Part shown: positions 18,666-27,930 of the stretch, one piece after another | Position numbering within the stretch: the first letter of the stretch is position 1 | Layout: every line of letters starts with the position of its first letter | Assembly: GCA_016937155.1 (NCBI GenBank) | Contig: JAFGWM010000020.1 | Span: forward strand, 1 to 57,525 | Direction: 5' to 3' | DNA length: 57,525 bases | Source: Deltaproteobacteria bacterium | Lineage (GTDB): Bacteria; Myxococcota_A; Polyangia; HGW-17 | Translations under genes and position numbers: made by a program | The notes under the pieces: model-generated | Told to the model about the DNA's origin: nothing | Seen by the model: only the letters and a program-made list of their open reading frames with translations | The model's database searches: none

Positions 18666-20182
18666 GACTGGTTTGCTCTCTCAGGAAGCTTAATGTAAAA
18701 TGTTGTTCCAACTTCGGATGTACTCTCCACAAGTATTTCACCGCCGTGGTCCTCGATAATCTGTTTGCAAAGACTCAAACCAAGTCCAGTGCCATGCTTT
18801 TTTGTAGTGTAAAAAGCATCGAAAATGCGAGACAGATTTTTTTCAGGTACTCCCTCTCCGGAATCACTTATTCTTATAACAGCAAGGTTTTCTTCCTTAT
18901 GGATGCCTATGGTGATTTTCCCCCCTTCGGGCATGGCATCTGCACTGTTTCTGAACAGATTCAAAAAAACCTGTTTTAACAGATCCTCGTCTGCATCAAC
19001 ATAGATTTCAGTACTTCCAAATTCATTGTCAAAAGTTATTTTATTAAGGGCCAGATCTCCTTCAACAAAATCAAGAACTTCTGTCAAATATTCAATTAGA
19101 TTGACTTTTCTGAAAACTGGTTTGGGCATTCTGGCAAATTCCAGATATCCATCTGTAATACCAGAGAGTCTGTCAACTTCTTTACTCAGGGCCACCAGTG
19201 AATCCTGAGCATCTTTTTTTTCTGCGCCGGTCAAAGCGCTATCGGAAAGCATATCAGCTAGAATTTCCACCTGAAAACTAACACTGGCAAGAGGATTTCT
19301 GATTTCATGAGCTATCTGAGATGCGAGTTTTCCTGCTGCGGCAAGTCTTTCTGTCTGTATCAACCGGTTTTCCCTCTCCTGAAGAGCTTTTCCCATTTTA
19401 TTAAACTCTTCAGCCAGTGCCCCAATTTCATCATTAGTTTTCACGTCAATATGGGCATTATACTCGCCCTTACCAAGTTTTGCAGCACCCTGAGTTACAT
19501 ACTTTAAGTATCTCATCGGAGTGGTTGTTGTGAAAAGTACAAAAATACTGAGAACCAGTGAAAATATGAGCAAAATCACCTGACTATCGATAGTACTCTG
19601 TTCGCTTTTCTCCAGCATGGAAGCAACAGCCATTATTCTCGATCTTGATACTGTTACCAGTTTTTTTATTTTAGACATAATGACATGTTCGCGCCTGCTG
19701 AGATATTTTACACGGCTCTGGGGGATTTCATTTTCAGAGCTGTAAAGTTCAATAAATCTGGTTTTGAGGTCTTCAATATCTTTTTTTATTCCATTGATAA
19801 CCGTAACAATACTACTGTTGAGATATGAGAGTTCATCGCCCGTTGCGTTTTGTATTCTGGCTTTAACAAGACGATTTACTCTTCTGAAAGCCACTTCTCG
19901 TTTATCCCTTGTGAGTCTGATCCATTTTTTCAGTAAATCAGTTCTTCTCGAACTTTTACCCTGACTGTCAGTCAGACTTTTAAGTAAAAGAAGTAATGAG
20001 GACTGACTTGTTTCAAGACTTTGAAGTTGAAAAATAAAATTAAGATGAAAGCTCTTTAGTAATTGAAATTCTTCAGCAGTTCTGCTTATGCCTATCAGTC
20101 CATACAACTGAACCCCTGAAAAAACGATAACCAGGGCTGCGAGTCCTGAGAACAGTCGAGCCGGTAATGATAAAAGCAGCAA
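18662..20182 (-). CDS. Membrane sensor histidine kinase with HAMP domain
   Basis: 506-residue kinase: membrane helix at about 10-32, a helical periplasmic sensor of about 165 residues, second helix at about 201-219, HAMP linker (220-275), HisKA with His292 ([13 protein letters not shown]) and an ATPase domain with N, DSGEGVP and GTGLGLS boxes. The start is TTG directly after the TAA of the cupin gene; no other start keeps the first helix. The end overlaps the glycosyltransferase start by 4 nt. No response regulator is adjacent. Confidence 0.92.
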   Translation of the reverse strand: MLLLSLPARLFSGLAALVIVFSGVQLYGLIGISRTAEEFQLLKSFHLNFIFQLQSLETSQSSLLLLLKSLTDSQGKSSRRTDLLKKWIRLTRDKREVAFRRVNRLVKARIQNATGDELSYLNSSIVTVINGIKKDIEDLKTRFIELYSSENEIPQSRVKYLSRREHVIMSKIKKLVTVSRSRIMAVASMLEKSEQSTIDSQVILLIFSLVLSIFVLFTTTTPMRYLKYVTQGAAKLGKGEYNAHIDVKTNDEIGALAEEFNKMGKALQERENRLIQTERLAAAGKLASQIAHEIRNPLASVSFQVEILADMLSDSALTGAEKKDAQDSLVALSKEVDRLSGITDGYLEFARMPKPVFRKVNLIEYLTEVLDFVEGDLALNKITFDNEFGSTEIYVDADEDLLKQVFLNLFRNSADAMPEGGKITIGIHKEENLAVIRISDSGEGVPEKNLSRIFDAFYTTKKHGTGLGLSLCKQIIEDHGGEILVESTSEVGTTFYIKLPERANQS

Positions 20183-20557
20183 TTAATACTCCACAATATC
20201 CTTGTTCCAGTTAGGATCACCTTTTAGGGGAACTATACAGATGAATGCCAGATCCTCACCTTGATTTGCCATAAACTGGTGTTCCTTTTCATCAGGTACA
20301 AATGCATAGGAACCTACTGTAAGCTCATGATTTTTTCCGTCAAGAAACAGGGTTCCCGAACCCCTGATGATATAGTTTATATGAGGCCAAGGGTGGCGAT
20401 GTCTGGGTGTATATCCATCTTTTTCCAGTTCGAAAACTCTCATTACATTATCCTCCCAGCCATTCCCCGGATGGATAAGTACTTTTTTTGAAGCTCCGGA
20501 TATTCCCTCTCCGGTAAGTAATTTCCCTTTTACCAGTGATTCGTGTCCAACAACCAT
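20183..20557 (-). CDS. Small cupin-domain protein
   Basis: 124-residue single-domain cupin. Cupin motif 1 is seen as GYTPRHRHPWPHINYIIRG, with His53, His55 and His59 as likely metal ligands, and motif 2 as GSYAFVPDEKEHQFMAN with His93. Such small cupins are metal-dependent enzymes or ligand-binding sensors; nothing identifies the ligand. AGGAG precedes the ATG. It is followed without any gap by the TTG of the histidine kinase, so it may help sense or form that kinase's signal (inference). Confidence 0.88.
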   Translation of the reverse strand: MVVGHESLVKGKLLTGEGISGASKKVLIHPGNGWEDNVMRVFELEKDGYTPRHRHPWPHINYIIRGSGTLFLDGKNHELTVGSYAFVPDEKEHQFMANQGEDLAFICIVPLKGDPNWNKDIVEY

Positions 20558-20587
20558 TTTAATGACTCCTGTTAAGTAAAGATTTTT

Positions 20588-21586
20588 CTAGTGAAGTCGT
20601 TTTTCACTTCGTTTGAAAACTATATCTATTATTGCATTCTTAAGCCTTTTTGCCATCTGTCTTAAGTCGTCGAATATTTCCCGATCAGAAATAATTGCTG
20701 CAAGTGCTCCATTGGATTTACTTAGGATTTTCGACACTTTTTCAGATTCATCCATCAAAGTTCGCAACTCTGATTTCAGGGTGTTTAGATTATTTTTTGT
20801 CATCATAACTTTTGTTTTAAGATTTTTAATATTCAATGAATCTATATGAGACTCTATGAGTTCTACTTTCTGAAGGGCTTCGGCAGCTTTTTTCCTGATA
20901 TAACCATCCAAAACCCATATTCTCCAGAGGAGGTTAATATCCCTTGCATTTGATGCAACGAATTTTGCTCCGGGTGTAAGTTTCATATTACCGGCAGTAC
21001 TGAATGCTTCTGCAAGAATTAAACGGTTTTCTGTAGAAAACAGAGTATTGATCCATTTCATTTTTTTAACTGATAGTAAAAGACCGGCTGTTTCAGGTGC
21101 CAGTGATGCATATATCTTCATCTGTTTCTGGACAGTTTCATATGCAAGTTTTAATATGCGATCAATCCTTGATGGATCTTCGCCCTTCATTATGTCTCCT
21201 GCTTTGAGTGGTCTACCCAGTGGTGATCTGTCATCCGGCATAACGATGTTTATATGCCTGAAGCCAATGATACTTACACTCTCAAAATAAACCCTGGAGT
21301 TCACCGGAATTCGTTCAGCCCATTCCTTTTTTATCCACAATTTGACCCTTGTTTTAAGTTTCCCTTTTTCATTTTTTAAATAAACGCCCTCGACAATGCC
21401 AATTTTAAGGTGTCCACATTTTACATCAGAGCCCATCTGGATAGTACCACTTCTGTTGAAATCCACATATATGGGTATTCCCGTGGAGGATATTGCATCT
21501 CCTGTGCCGAACACATAAAACCCCAGAAACACAAATGCGATGATACCTACAAATCCAAGCAGAGTCTGATATTTAGGTGATTCCAT
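20588..21586 (-). CDS. MCE/MlaD-family lipid-transport protein (second copy)
   Basis: 332-residue protein with one N-terminal membrane helix (about 10-28) and an MCE domain (about 35-125: IPIYVDFNRSGTIQMGSDVKCGHLKIGIVEGV, VNSRVYFESVSIIGFRHI). A long helical C-terminal region follows. MlaD-like proteins form periplasmic hexamers that carry phospholipids between membranes with an MlaE permease and MlaF ATPase; neither is present. It lies 31 nt after the other MCE gene. The MCE domain is less typical than that of its neighbour. Confidence 0.83.
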   Translation of the reverse strand: MESPKYQTLLGFVGIIAFVFLGFYVFGTGDAISSTGIPIYVDFNRSGTIQMGSDVKCGHLKIGIVEGVYLKNEKGKLKTRVKLWIKKEWAERIPVNSRVYFESVSIIGFRHINIVMPDDRSPLGRPLKAGDIMKGEDPSRIDRILKLAYETVQKQMKIYASLAPETAGLLLSVKKMKWINTLFSTENRLILAEAFSTAGNMKLTPGAKFVASNARDINLLWRIWVLDGYIRKKAAEALQKVELIESHIDSLNIKNLKTKVMMTKNNLNTLKSELRTLMDESEKVSKILSKSNGALAAIISDREIFDDLRQMAKRLKNAIIDIVFKRSEKRLH

Positions 21587-21617
21587 ATAAAGGTACCTTC
21601 AGTGGTGAGCTTATGAA

Positions 21618-22643
21618 TCAATCCTTCCAGAACAGTTTCCATGGATTTTCACGAAGATCCCTGATGAGTTCCTTAAGATCTTCGTATACTTCTCTTTTCA
21701 CCATGAGAGCGCCCACGGTACCCTTCCCCGATGAAACCTGTCTGGCTATTTTTGTTCCCTCCCTTGTAAGCTTCACAGCTTCACCTGAAAGGGTGTTTAT
21801 CCTGGATATACTGTTAATAATTTTATCTCTTTCGTCTTTTCCAACCAGTTTTGTCAGAGAACTGACATCATCCAGTGTGGTGTCGATTTTCTTCATTACT
21901 CTCGGTAGTCCTGATGCAAGTACAGTCAGCATGTAGTCAGTTGATCTGAGTATATGTACAATTTTCTTCCCGTCTCCAACACTTTTATTAATTGTTTTCA
22001 GGCTGGTATCAACTTCGGTCATGACACTTGAGCTTTTTTTAACAATTTTGTTCAGTTCATCCTTATTGCTTTCAAGTATTCCATTTACATTTTCAAGGGT
22101 TACACTCGTTTTCCTGATAGTTTTTCGAATATATGGTTCTTCGGTTTCAAGAATAGAAGTAATGGAATCCAGAAAACTATAAAGTTTTGCTATCACAAGA
22201 TCTGTTCTTGGGGGACTTTCTCCACGTATTGGTGTATCGCCCTTCAGGACTACACTTTTTGGATTATCCATATTGCCGGGTTCAATTTCTACATACTGTT
22301 CACCTAAAATGCCCTGTGTATTGATAAAAACCCTACTGTCTGTTCTTACTGCATCGCGTCCTTTTTCGCTAATCCATAGTTTCAGTCTGACAAAAACTCT
22401 CCGGTTGGTTTTTTTATCCAGCTTTCCCCCCATGAATGAGATACTTTCAACTCTTCCCATTTTAATTCCCGCAATTTTGACAGGAGCTCCGGGAGAGAGA
22501 TTACCGGCAAAGTCAAAATCCACATACACAGTGAATCCTTTGCCAAAGCTGTAGTTGCCCAGAATGAAAAGAAAACCACCCAAAAGGGCAATAGAAATAA
22601 TTATAAGAAGACCTACCTTGAATTGCAGAGCACGTGTACCCAT
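21618..22643 (-). CDS. MCE/MlaD-family lipid-transport protein
   Basis: 341-residue protein with N-terminal membrane helix (about 8-28) and a clear MCE domain (about 32-125) including GFTVYVDFDFAGNLSPGAPV, KIAGIKMGRVESI and TQGILGEQYVEIEPG. A long coiled helical segment ends in SGKGTVGALMVKREVYEDL and the amphipathic tail NPWKLFWKD, a common ending in MlaD proteins. GAGG precedes the ATG. It heads a co-directional run through the second MCE gene, cupin and kinase. Without mlaE/mlaF nearby it must use a permease and ATPase encoded elsewhere. Confidence 0.92.
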   Translation of the reverse strand: MGTRALQFKVGLLIIISIALLGGFLFILGNYSFGKGFTVYVDFDFAGNLSPGAPVKIAGIKMGRVESISFMGGKLDKKTNRRVFVRLKLWISEKGRDAVRTDSRVFINTQGILGEQYVEIEPGNMDNPKSVVLKGDTPIRGESPPRTDLVIAKLYSFLDSITSILETEEPYIRKTIRKTSVTLENVNGILESNKDELNKIVKKSSSVMTEVDTSLKTINKSVGDGKKIVHILRSTDYMLTVLASGLPRVMKKIDTTLDDVSSLTKLVGKDERDKIINSISRINTLSGEAVKLTREGTKIARQVSSGKGTVGALMVKREVYEDLKELIRDLRENPWKLFWKD

Positions 22644-22756
22644 TAAAAAACCTCACAGAGTTTATAACATGAAACTACACTACTCCGAATGAAAAACTGT
22701 GGGTATTTTTGTTGAAAATCGTGCTAGAATCCCCACTGAAAATTCTGGAGGAGAAA

Positions 22757-23887
22757 ATGAAATTTATTCTTCATCTTACGAAGGAATGTAATCTGAGATG
22801 TGCATACTGCTATGCCGGAAAACATGGTGAAACTCTGGCCATGACAGACGAAATTGCATTCAGGGCGGTGGATATGGCAATCTCTGAAGGCAAAAATAAC
22901 GCATGTATAAGTTTTTTTGGAGGTGAACCCTTACTGAAATTCCCTCAGATAAAAACAATAAGTGAATATGCACTTAAGCAGGGGATTGAAAAAAAATGTA
23001 AAATACACTTCCGTATGTCAACTAACGGAACACTTTTCACTGAAGAAATACTTGAATTTTGCAGAAAGAATAAAGTTTATTTTGCACTGAGTCTTGATGG
23101 AAATAAGGAAAGTCATGATTTAAGCCGGCATCTGCCTGACGGAAGCAGTTCATTCGATATCATAGATTCAAAACTAGATATGATTCTTACTTATAACCCC
23201 TATACTGTTGTTACCCATGTAATCACTCCTGACAATGTATACTTTGTAAGTGACAGTATGAACTGGATGTGGGAAAGAGGATTAAGATTTGTTGCACATC
23301 AGGTTGATTTCAGTGATGAAAGATGGACTCCGGAACTGTTTGTCATTTTAAAAAAACAGTATGAAGAATTGGGAAAATGGTACCTTAAGGCCGCCAGAAG
23401 TGGTACTCATTTTTTTATGACTCTTTTTGATGAAAAACTCAAAACCCATATTAATGCACCAATTTTCGTAGGGGATGTGTGTGATTTTGGAAGAACAAAA
23501 GTCAGTGTTGCTCCTGACGGTACAATATTTCCCTGTGTAAGATTTGTAAGTGATGATCCTGACAGTCTGAACTATGTGATTGGAAATGTTGGCACAGGAT
23601 TTACCAAATCACGGGAATACTGGATAATGAAAAATCTTGAGGGAAGACCCCAGTGTGATGGTTGCTCGCTTGTGGGAAGATGCGCCAATTACTGCGGGTG
23701 CACCAACTGGACGACCACAGGAAGCATAAATGAGGTAAGTCCCGTTTTGTGTGAGCATGAAAAAATGGTAATAGAAATAGCTGATAATCTGGGAGAGATA
23801 TTATGGAAAGAAAAAAATCCGTGGTTTATTGCAAAACACTACAAAGTTAAGCCTGAATTACTTGATCTGCTTATAGAAAAAGATTAG
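22757..23887 (+). CDS. Radical SAM/SPASM maturase-like enzyme
   Basis: 376-residue radical SAM enzyme. CNLRCAYC at about residues 11-18 is the CxxxCxxC cluster triad, GGEPLLKFP is the SAM-binding GGE region, and ALSLDGN fits the barrel. The C-terminal part has a SPASM-like Cys set: CDFGRTKVSVAPDGTIFPC, then CDGC, RCANYCGC and a final CEH. Enzymes of this type often modify peptides or act as sulfatase-like maturases. ATG at 22757 sits behind a perfect GGAGGAG; an upstream TTG adds 16 unlikely residues. It converges on pilS. No precursor peptide was found next to it. Confidence 0.88.
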   Translation: MKFILHLTKECNLRCAYCYAGKHGETLAMTDEIAFRAVDMAISEGKNNACISFFGGEPLLKFPQIKTISEYALKQGIEKKCKIHFRMSTNGTLFTEEILEFCRKNKVYFALSLDGNKESHDLSRHLPDGSSSFDIIDSKLDMILTYNPYTVVTHVITPDNVYFVSDSMNWMWERGLRFVAHQVDFSDERWTPELFVILKKQYEELGKWYLKAARSGTHFFMTLFDEKLKTHINAPIFVGDVCDFGRTKVSVAPDGTIFPCVRFVSDDPDSLNYVIGNVGTGFTKSREYWIMKNLEGRPQCDGCSLVGRCANYCGCTNWTTTGSINEVSPVLCEHEKMVIEIADNLGEILWKEKNPWFIAKHYKVKPELLDLLIEKD

Positions 23888-24023
23888 ACCGCTTCATGAA
23901 TAATACGATAGTAAAATTTGTTAATTACAGGTAGCCACTCAGTCAGGGAATCAGGGTCAGAAGCAGGATGTTTACTTTTGTCGATCCCCTTTTTTATCTC
24001 TTTCGATCCTTTTACTCATGAAG

Positions 24024-25640
24024 CTAGTTGGAATTTTCTGTTAAAAGGGGGAAAAAGAGTTTTACCAGTGTACCATTATCATCACTGTTTATTTTTATTG
24101 TTCCCCCATGAAGTTCCACCAGTTTTTTTACAACACTCAGTCCCAGGCCCGTTCCAGTTGTTTTTGTTGTGAAAAATGGTTCAAAAATATGTTCCAGAGT
24201 ATCGCCCGGTATTCCTCTGCCGTTATCCGCGAAAGAAATCTGAACAGTATTGTTTATACTTTCGCAGGAAATCTTCAATTTAATATTTTCTCCTGATTCC
24301 AAAGAGTTAATTATAATGTTGAGAAAAATCTGTTTCAGGGATTTTTCATCGAAAAGTCCCCTTATTTTTTCTCCCTCCAGTTCAATAGCACCACCTGTCC
24401 ATCTGGAGTCATTCAGAATCAGTTGAATCTGAGAGTTGAGTAATTGCTGAATATCAATTAATGTCCTGTTGAGAGATGTGGTTCGGGTATAATTCAGAAT
24501 TTCACTCACAATCATGTTCAGCCGATCGATTTCCTCAAATACAATATTGAACAGTTCTGTGTTTTCATCACCATCTACTGTTGAAATACCCGATCTCAGT
24601 AATTCAAGAGAGCCGGAAATACTGGCAAGTGGATTTCTGATTTCATGAGCAATGGAGGCGCTCATTCTTCCGAGAGCAGCAAGTTTCTCCTGTCTGGCCA
24701 TTTCATTTTCAAGGATTTCAATTTCACTTCTGTCATGAATACTTAGAACTCTAACTCCAGGTCCTGATCTATTGGGTTCGAATGATGAAAGAGTCAGTTC
24801 TACAGGTATTGAATTTTTCAGATGTGTACGCCACGGGATGCTTTCAGAATGCTCTGTGAGTATATCACCTGGGAAATATTCTGTTATGTCACTGCCGAGG
24901 GCTATTGTTTTTCCCATAATTTCACCGGAACGCCTGTTACAGGTTAACACCTTGCCATCTGCATCAATTGTAATGACTCCATCAAAGAGCGATTCAAGAA
25001 TGTCCCTGTGTCTGATTTTCAGCAGATTAATCTCTTTAGCCTTATCTGCAATACTTATTTCAGCTTTATTGAGTCGCTGGGCAAGATAAATTGATAATGC
25101 ACTTATTGTTGCAAAAGCACTTATGTGGATGGACAGATGACGGGCAAGTTCAGATTTGTAAAGAGTTTCAAGAGGGGTTATCTGACCCTGTACAGTGTGA
25201 AACATATGATAATTATGCCCTATTGATATAAACACATGAGCTGTGATTGCAAGAAAGGTTATATAAAAGGTTGGTCTGGGTTGTAGTGTAATGGCACTGC
25301 TGATAATAACCACAATAAACAGAATACTGTAAGGTGATAGAGCTCCCCCGGTGAAATGAACAAGAGCCGCGGTAACCAGAGTATCAATTGTCAGCATTAT
25401 TATCAGGAAATGATTCAGCCAGTTTTCCCTGAACCTGAGAATAATCCCGGTGAATATTACACCTGCATATTCCAGAGCGATTAGCCCCAGAATGCTCCAC
25501 TGCAGAGTAGTTTTCAGAAGATCGGTTCTAGCTGATGTCATATTTGCAATTACACTGAACATCAGAAGAAACGTTACGAGAGCGATTTTGAAAAATGATA
25601 GAAAAAGAACTCTCCTGGAAGGATTATATGAATTATCCAA
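24024..25640 (-). CDS. pilS: PilS-like membrane sensor histidine kinase
   Basis: About 538 residues: six membrane helices, a PAS domain ([10 protein letters not shown] region), HisKA with [14 protein letters not shown] carrying the phosphorylated His, and an ATPase domain with DNGRGIP and GTGLGLS. The six-helix plus PAS layout and position directly after pilC match PilS, which controls pilin transcription through PilR. TTG at 25640 begins 8 nt after the pilC stop; a TTG 57 nt further upstream would lie inside pilC and has no SD. pilR, normally next, is absent. Confidence 0.82.
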   Translation of the reverse strand: MDNSYNPSRRVLFLSFFKIALVTFLLMFSVIANMTSARTDLLKTTLQWSILGLIALEYAGVIFTGIILRFRENWLNHFLIIMLTIDTLVTAALVHFTGGALSPYSILFIVVIISSAITLQPRPTFYITFLAITAHVFISIGHNYHMFHTVQGQITPLETLYKSELARHLSIHISAFATISALSIYLAQRLNKAEISIADKAKEINLLKIRHRDILESLFDGVITIDADGKVLTCNRRSGEIMGKTIALGSDITEYFPGDILTEHSESIPWRTHLKNSIPVELTLSSFEPNRSGPGVRVLSIHDRSEIEILENEMARQEKLAALGRMSASIAHEIRNPLASISGSLELLRSGISTVDGDENTELFNIVFEEIDRLNMIVSEILNYTRTTSLNRTLIDIQQLLNSQIQLILNDSRWTGGAIELEGEKIRGLFDEKSLKQIFLNIIINSLESGENIKLKISCESINNTVQISFADNGRGIPGDTLEHIFEPFFTTKTTGTGLGLSVVKKLVELHGGTIKINSDDNGTLVKLFFPLLTENSN

Positions 25641-25647
25641 AACTATC

Positions 25648-26871
25648 TCACTGTTTGACTGCTCCGGCCATCTCAAATACAGGCTGGTACATGGCAATCA
25701 TGGTAGTACCAACCGTACTTCCCAGAAAAACCATCAGAAGAGGTTCAATGGCAGATGTCATCGCATCCACGGCTACATCCACCTCATCCTCGTAAAAGTC
25801 TGCAATTTTATTAAGCATGGTGTCAAGAGCACCTGTCTGCTCACCCACACCAATCATTTGCACCACCATGTGAGGAAAAATCTTTGTTTCCATCAGAGGC
25901 TCAACAATATTTCGTCCTTCACTGATTTTATTTCTTACTTTCATCAGTGCATCTCTGATGACTAGGTTACTCGATGAATCAGCTACAATTTCAAGAGCAT
26001 CAAGGATTGGAACACCGGATGAAAGTAGAGTTCCCATTGTTCTGGTGAAAGCAGCTACTGCTGATTTTTTAATAACGTCGCCAATTATAGGAAGATGCAA
26101 CAATCCCTTATGAAACATGAATTTACCACCCGGTATCCTGAGAAAAATGAAAAAACCGGAAATTATTGCACCCAGACCTCCGAAAATAATATTTCCGTGG
26201 GCGATTGACCATCTGGACATGGCAATGATTTTTGCCGTAAGAGGGGGAAGTGATTTTCCTCCCATATCAGCGAACATATCCTCAAAAGTGGGAATTACTT
26301 TGAATAAAAGAGCTCCCAGAACCACAATACAGACCAAAAGTACGATAACAGGATAGGTCATAGCTGACTTGATTCTGCGGCGGAGTTTCATGTTTTTTTC
26401 AATGTGGTTTGCCATACGGCCCATAATTACATCAAGCACCCCACCGATTTCACCTGCCTTTACCAGATTGACAAAAAGATTATCAAATGTTGAGGGATGT
26501 CTTGCCAGAGCTTCAGAAAAGGTACTTCCTCCCTCAACTCTTTCTTTTATATCCATAAGTATTTTTCGGAACTGTTTATTCTCACTGGTGGTTCCAAGAA
26601 TTTCCAGCGCCTGAACAAGAGGTAATCCGGCATCTATCATGGTGGAAAACTGTCTGGTAAAAATCATCAGATCTCTGGGGGGAACTCCACCCATGTTAAT
26701 ATCGATATTTGAAAGATCAGAAAATTTAAATGGCTTTTTCTCTTTCAGGCGGGAAACATTTATCCCTTGTGAACCGAGCATCTGATAAGCACTTGATTCA
26801 TTTGCAGCAGTAATTTTTCCCTTTTTAAAGGAACCATCTTTGGATTTTCCTTCCCAAATATATGCAGGCAT
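25648..26871 (-). CDS. pilC: Type IV pilus inner-membrane platform protein PilC
   Basis: 407-residue GspF/PilC protein that forms the inner-membrane platform coupling the PilB/PilT motors to pilin assembly. It contains two GspF repeats, each with conserved FTRQFSTMIDAGLPLVQALEIL-like and FTRTMGTLLSSGVPILDALEI stretches, and three membrane helices (near MTYPVIVLLVCIVVLGALLF, the middle, and the C-terminus EPLLMVFLGSTVGTTMI). The ATG has GAGG upstream. pilB and pilT, the usual upstream genes, are not here; galU diverges instead. pilS follows. Confidence 0.95.
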   Translation of the reverse strand: MPAYIWEGKSKDGSFKKGKITAANESSAYQMLGSQGINVSRLKEKKPFKFSDLSNIDINMGGVPPRDLMIFTRQFSTMIDAGLPLVQALEILGTTSENKQFRKILMDIKERVEGGSTFSEALARHPSTFDNLFVNLVKAGEIGGVLDVIMGRMANHIEKNMKLRRRIKSAMTYPVIVLLVCIVVLGALLFKVIPTFEDMFADMGGKSLPPLTAKIIAMSRWSIAHGNIIFGGLGAIISGFFIFLRIPGGKFMFHKGLLHLPIIGDVIKKSAVAAFTRTMGTLLSSGVPILDALEIVADSSSNLVIRDALMKVRNKISEGRNIVEPLMETKIFPHMVVQMIGVGEQTGALDTMLNKIADFYEDEVDVAVDAMTSAIEPLLMVFLGSTVGTTMIAMYQPVFEMAGAVKQ

Positions 26872-27012
26872 TGATACCTCAATTCAACCGGAATAATCTG
26901 ATCCCGGAGATTTTTCATGGTTAAAGCCACTTTCCGCTCATTTGCATCATATTCCAAACCATATGATCATTCAATATTTTTAAGGTTTTCTGTGAAATTT
27001 TATTGTTATTAC

Positions 27013-27041
27013 TTGCAATCAGTTAGTCAAAAAAGCATACT
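27013..27041 (+). promoter_or_regulatory. Candidate galU promoter, leaderless geometry
   Basis: TTGCAA (27013-27018), 17-bp spacer, CATACT (27036-27041), then 7 nt to the ATG at 27049. No SD sequence is visible in front of that ATG. Confidence 0.35.
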
Positions 27042-27048
27042 TTCAGCC

Positions 27049-27930
27049 ATGTGTGATTCAATTATTTCAACAGCTGTAATTCCTGCTGCGGGAATGGGTA
27101 CAAGGCTACTGCCAGCCACTAAGGCAATACCCAAGGAGCTACTTCCTGTGGTTGATACACCCGCAATTCAATATATCACAAATGAGATTGTTGAAAGTGG
27201 GATAAACAAAATAATATTTATCACAGCAAAGGGGAAGGAAGCAATAATAGATCACTTTGACAGCAGCCCGGATCTGGAATGGAATCTTGAGAGCAGAGGA
27301 AATACCAGAATGCTGGAACAGGTAAGATATCCTTCGGATATGGCAAAATTTATTGCTGTCAGACAGGACAAACCTCTGGGGTTGGGGCATGCTATCGGAA
27401 GGGCGGAACCCTTTGTGCAGGGTGATGCGTTTGCTGTTGTTTTACCGGATGATCTGATTGACTCTTCGGTGCCTGTACTAAAGCAGCTTCTTGATGTGTA
27501 TGATAAATTTAAACCATCAGCTGTTTTTGCACTCATGAAGGTTTCCAGGAGCGATACCAGTAAATACGGCATCATATCCGGGACCGAGTTGGAGAGTGGT
27601 ATTTTTCAGGTGGATGATATGGTTGAAAAGCCTGAACCTCAAAATGCTCCATCAGACTATGCTGTTATAGGACGTTACATCCTTAATCGTAAAATTTTCA
27701 GTTATATAGAGGAAACCAGGTTGGGAAGCGGTGGAGAAGTGCAGCTTACAGACGCTTTAAAGCTAATGCTTAAGGATGGTGGACGGGTTATGGGTGTTAC
27801 TTTTGACGGACTGAGATTTGATACCGGTGATGTTTCCGGTTATATTCAGGCAAATATTAATTACGCACTTAAAAGACCTGAGCTTGAGGCTACACTTCGT
27901 AATGGTCTTTCAAAGCTTTTAAATGACTGA
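27049..27930 (+). CDS. galU: UTP-glucose-1-phosphate uridylyltransferase
   Basis: Makes UDP-glucose from UTP and glucose-1-phosphate for envelope glycans. The 293 residues show the nucleotide-binding start AVIPAAGMGTRLLPATKAIPKE, the uridine-binding GLGHAIGRAEPFV, VEKP, and the closing GLRFDTGDVSGYIQANI. ATG at 27049 places the catalytic domain right at the N-terminus as in GalU; a longer frame from 26917 would add 44 residues unlike any GalU. No SD is present. The 3' end overlaps priA by 8 nt. Confidence 0.95.
   Translation: MCDSIISTAVIPAAGMGTRLLPATKAIPKELLPVVDTPAIQYITNEIVESGINKIIFITAKGKEAIIDHFDSSPDLEWNLESRGNTRMLEQVRYPSDMAKFIAVRQDKPLGLGHAIGRAEPFVQGDAFAVVLPDDLIDSSVPVLKQLLDVYDKFKPSAVFALMKVSRSDTSKYGIISGTELESGIFQVDDMVEKPEPQNAPSDYAVIGRYILNRKIFSYIEETRLGSGGEVQLTDALKLMLKDGGRVMGVTFDGLRFDTGDVSGYIQANINYALKRPELEATLRNGLSKLLND

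Noticed and set aside
23891-24024. 9-bp inverted repeat GCTTCATGA / TCATGAAGC about 115 bp apart
   Set aside because: Short, distant, and one arm touches the pilS stop; no flanking duplication, so chance is likely.
25450-25965. 171-codon plus-strand frame over pilS/pilC
   Set aside because: It is antisense to two well-supported genes, has low-complexity His-rich text and no ribosome-binding site.
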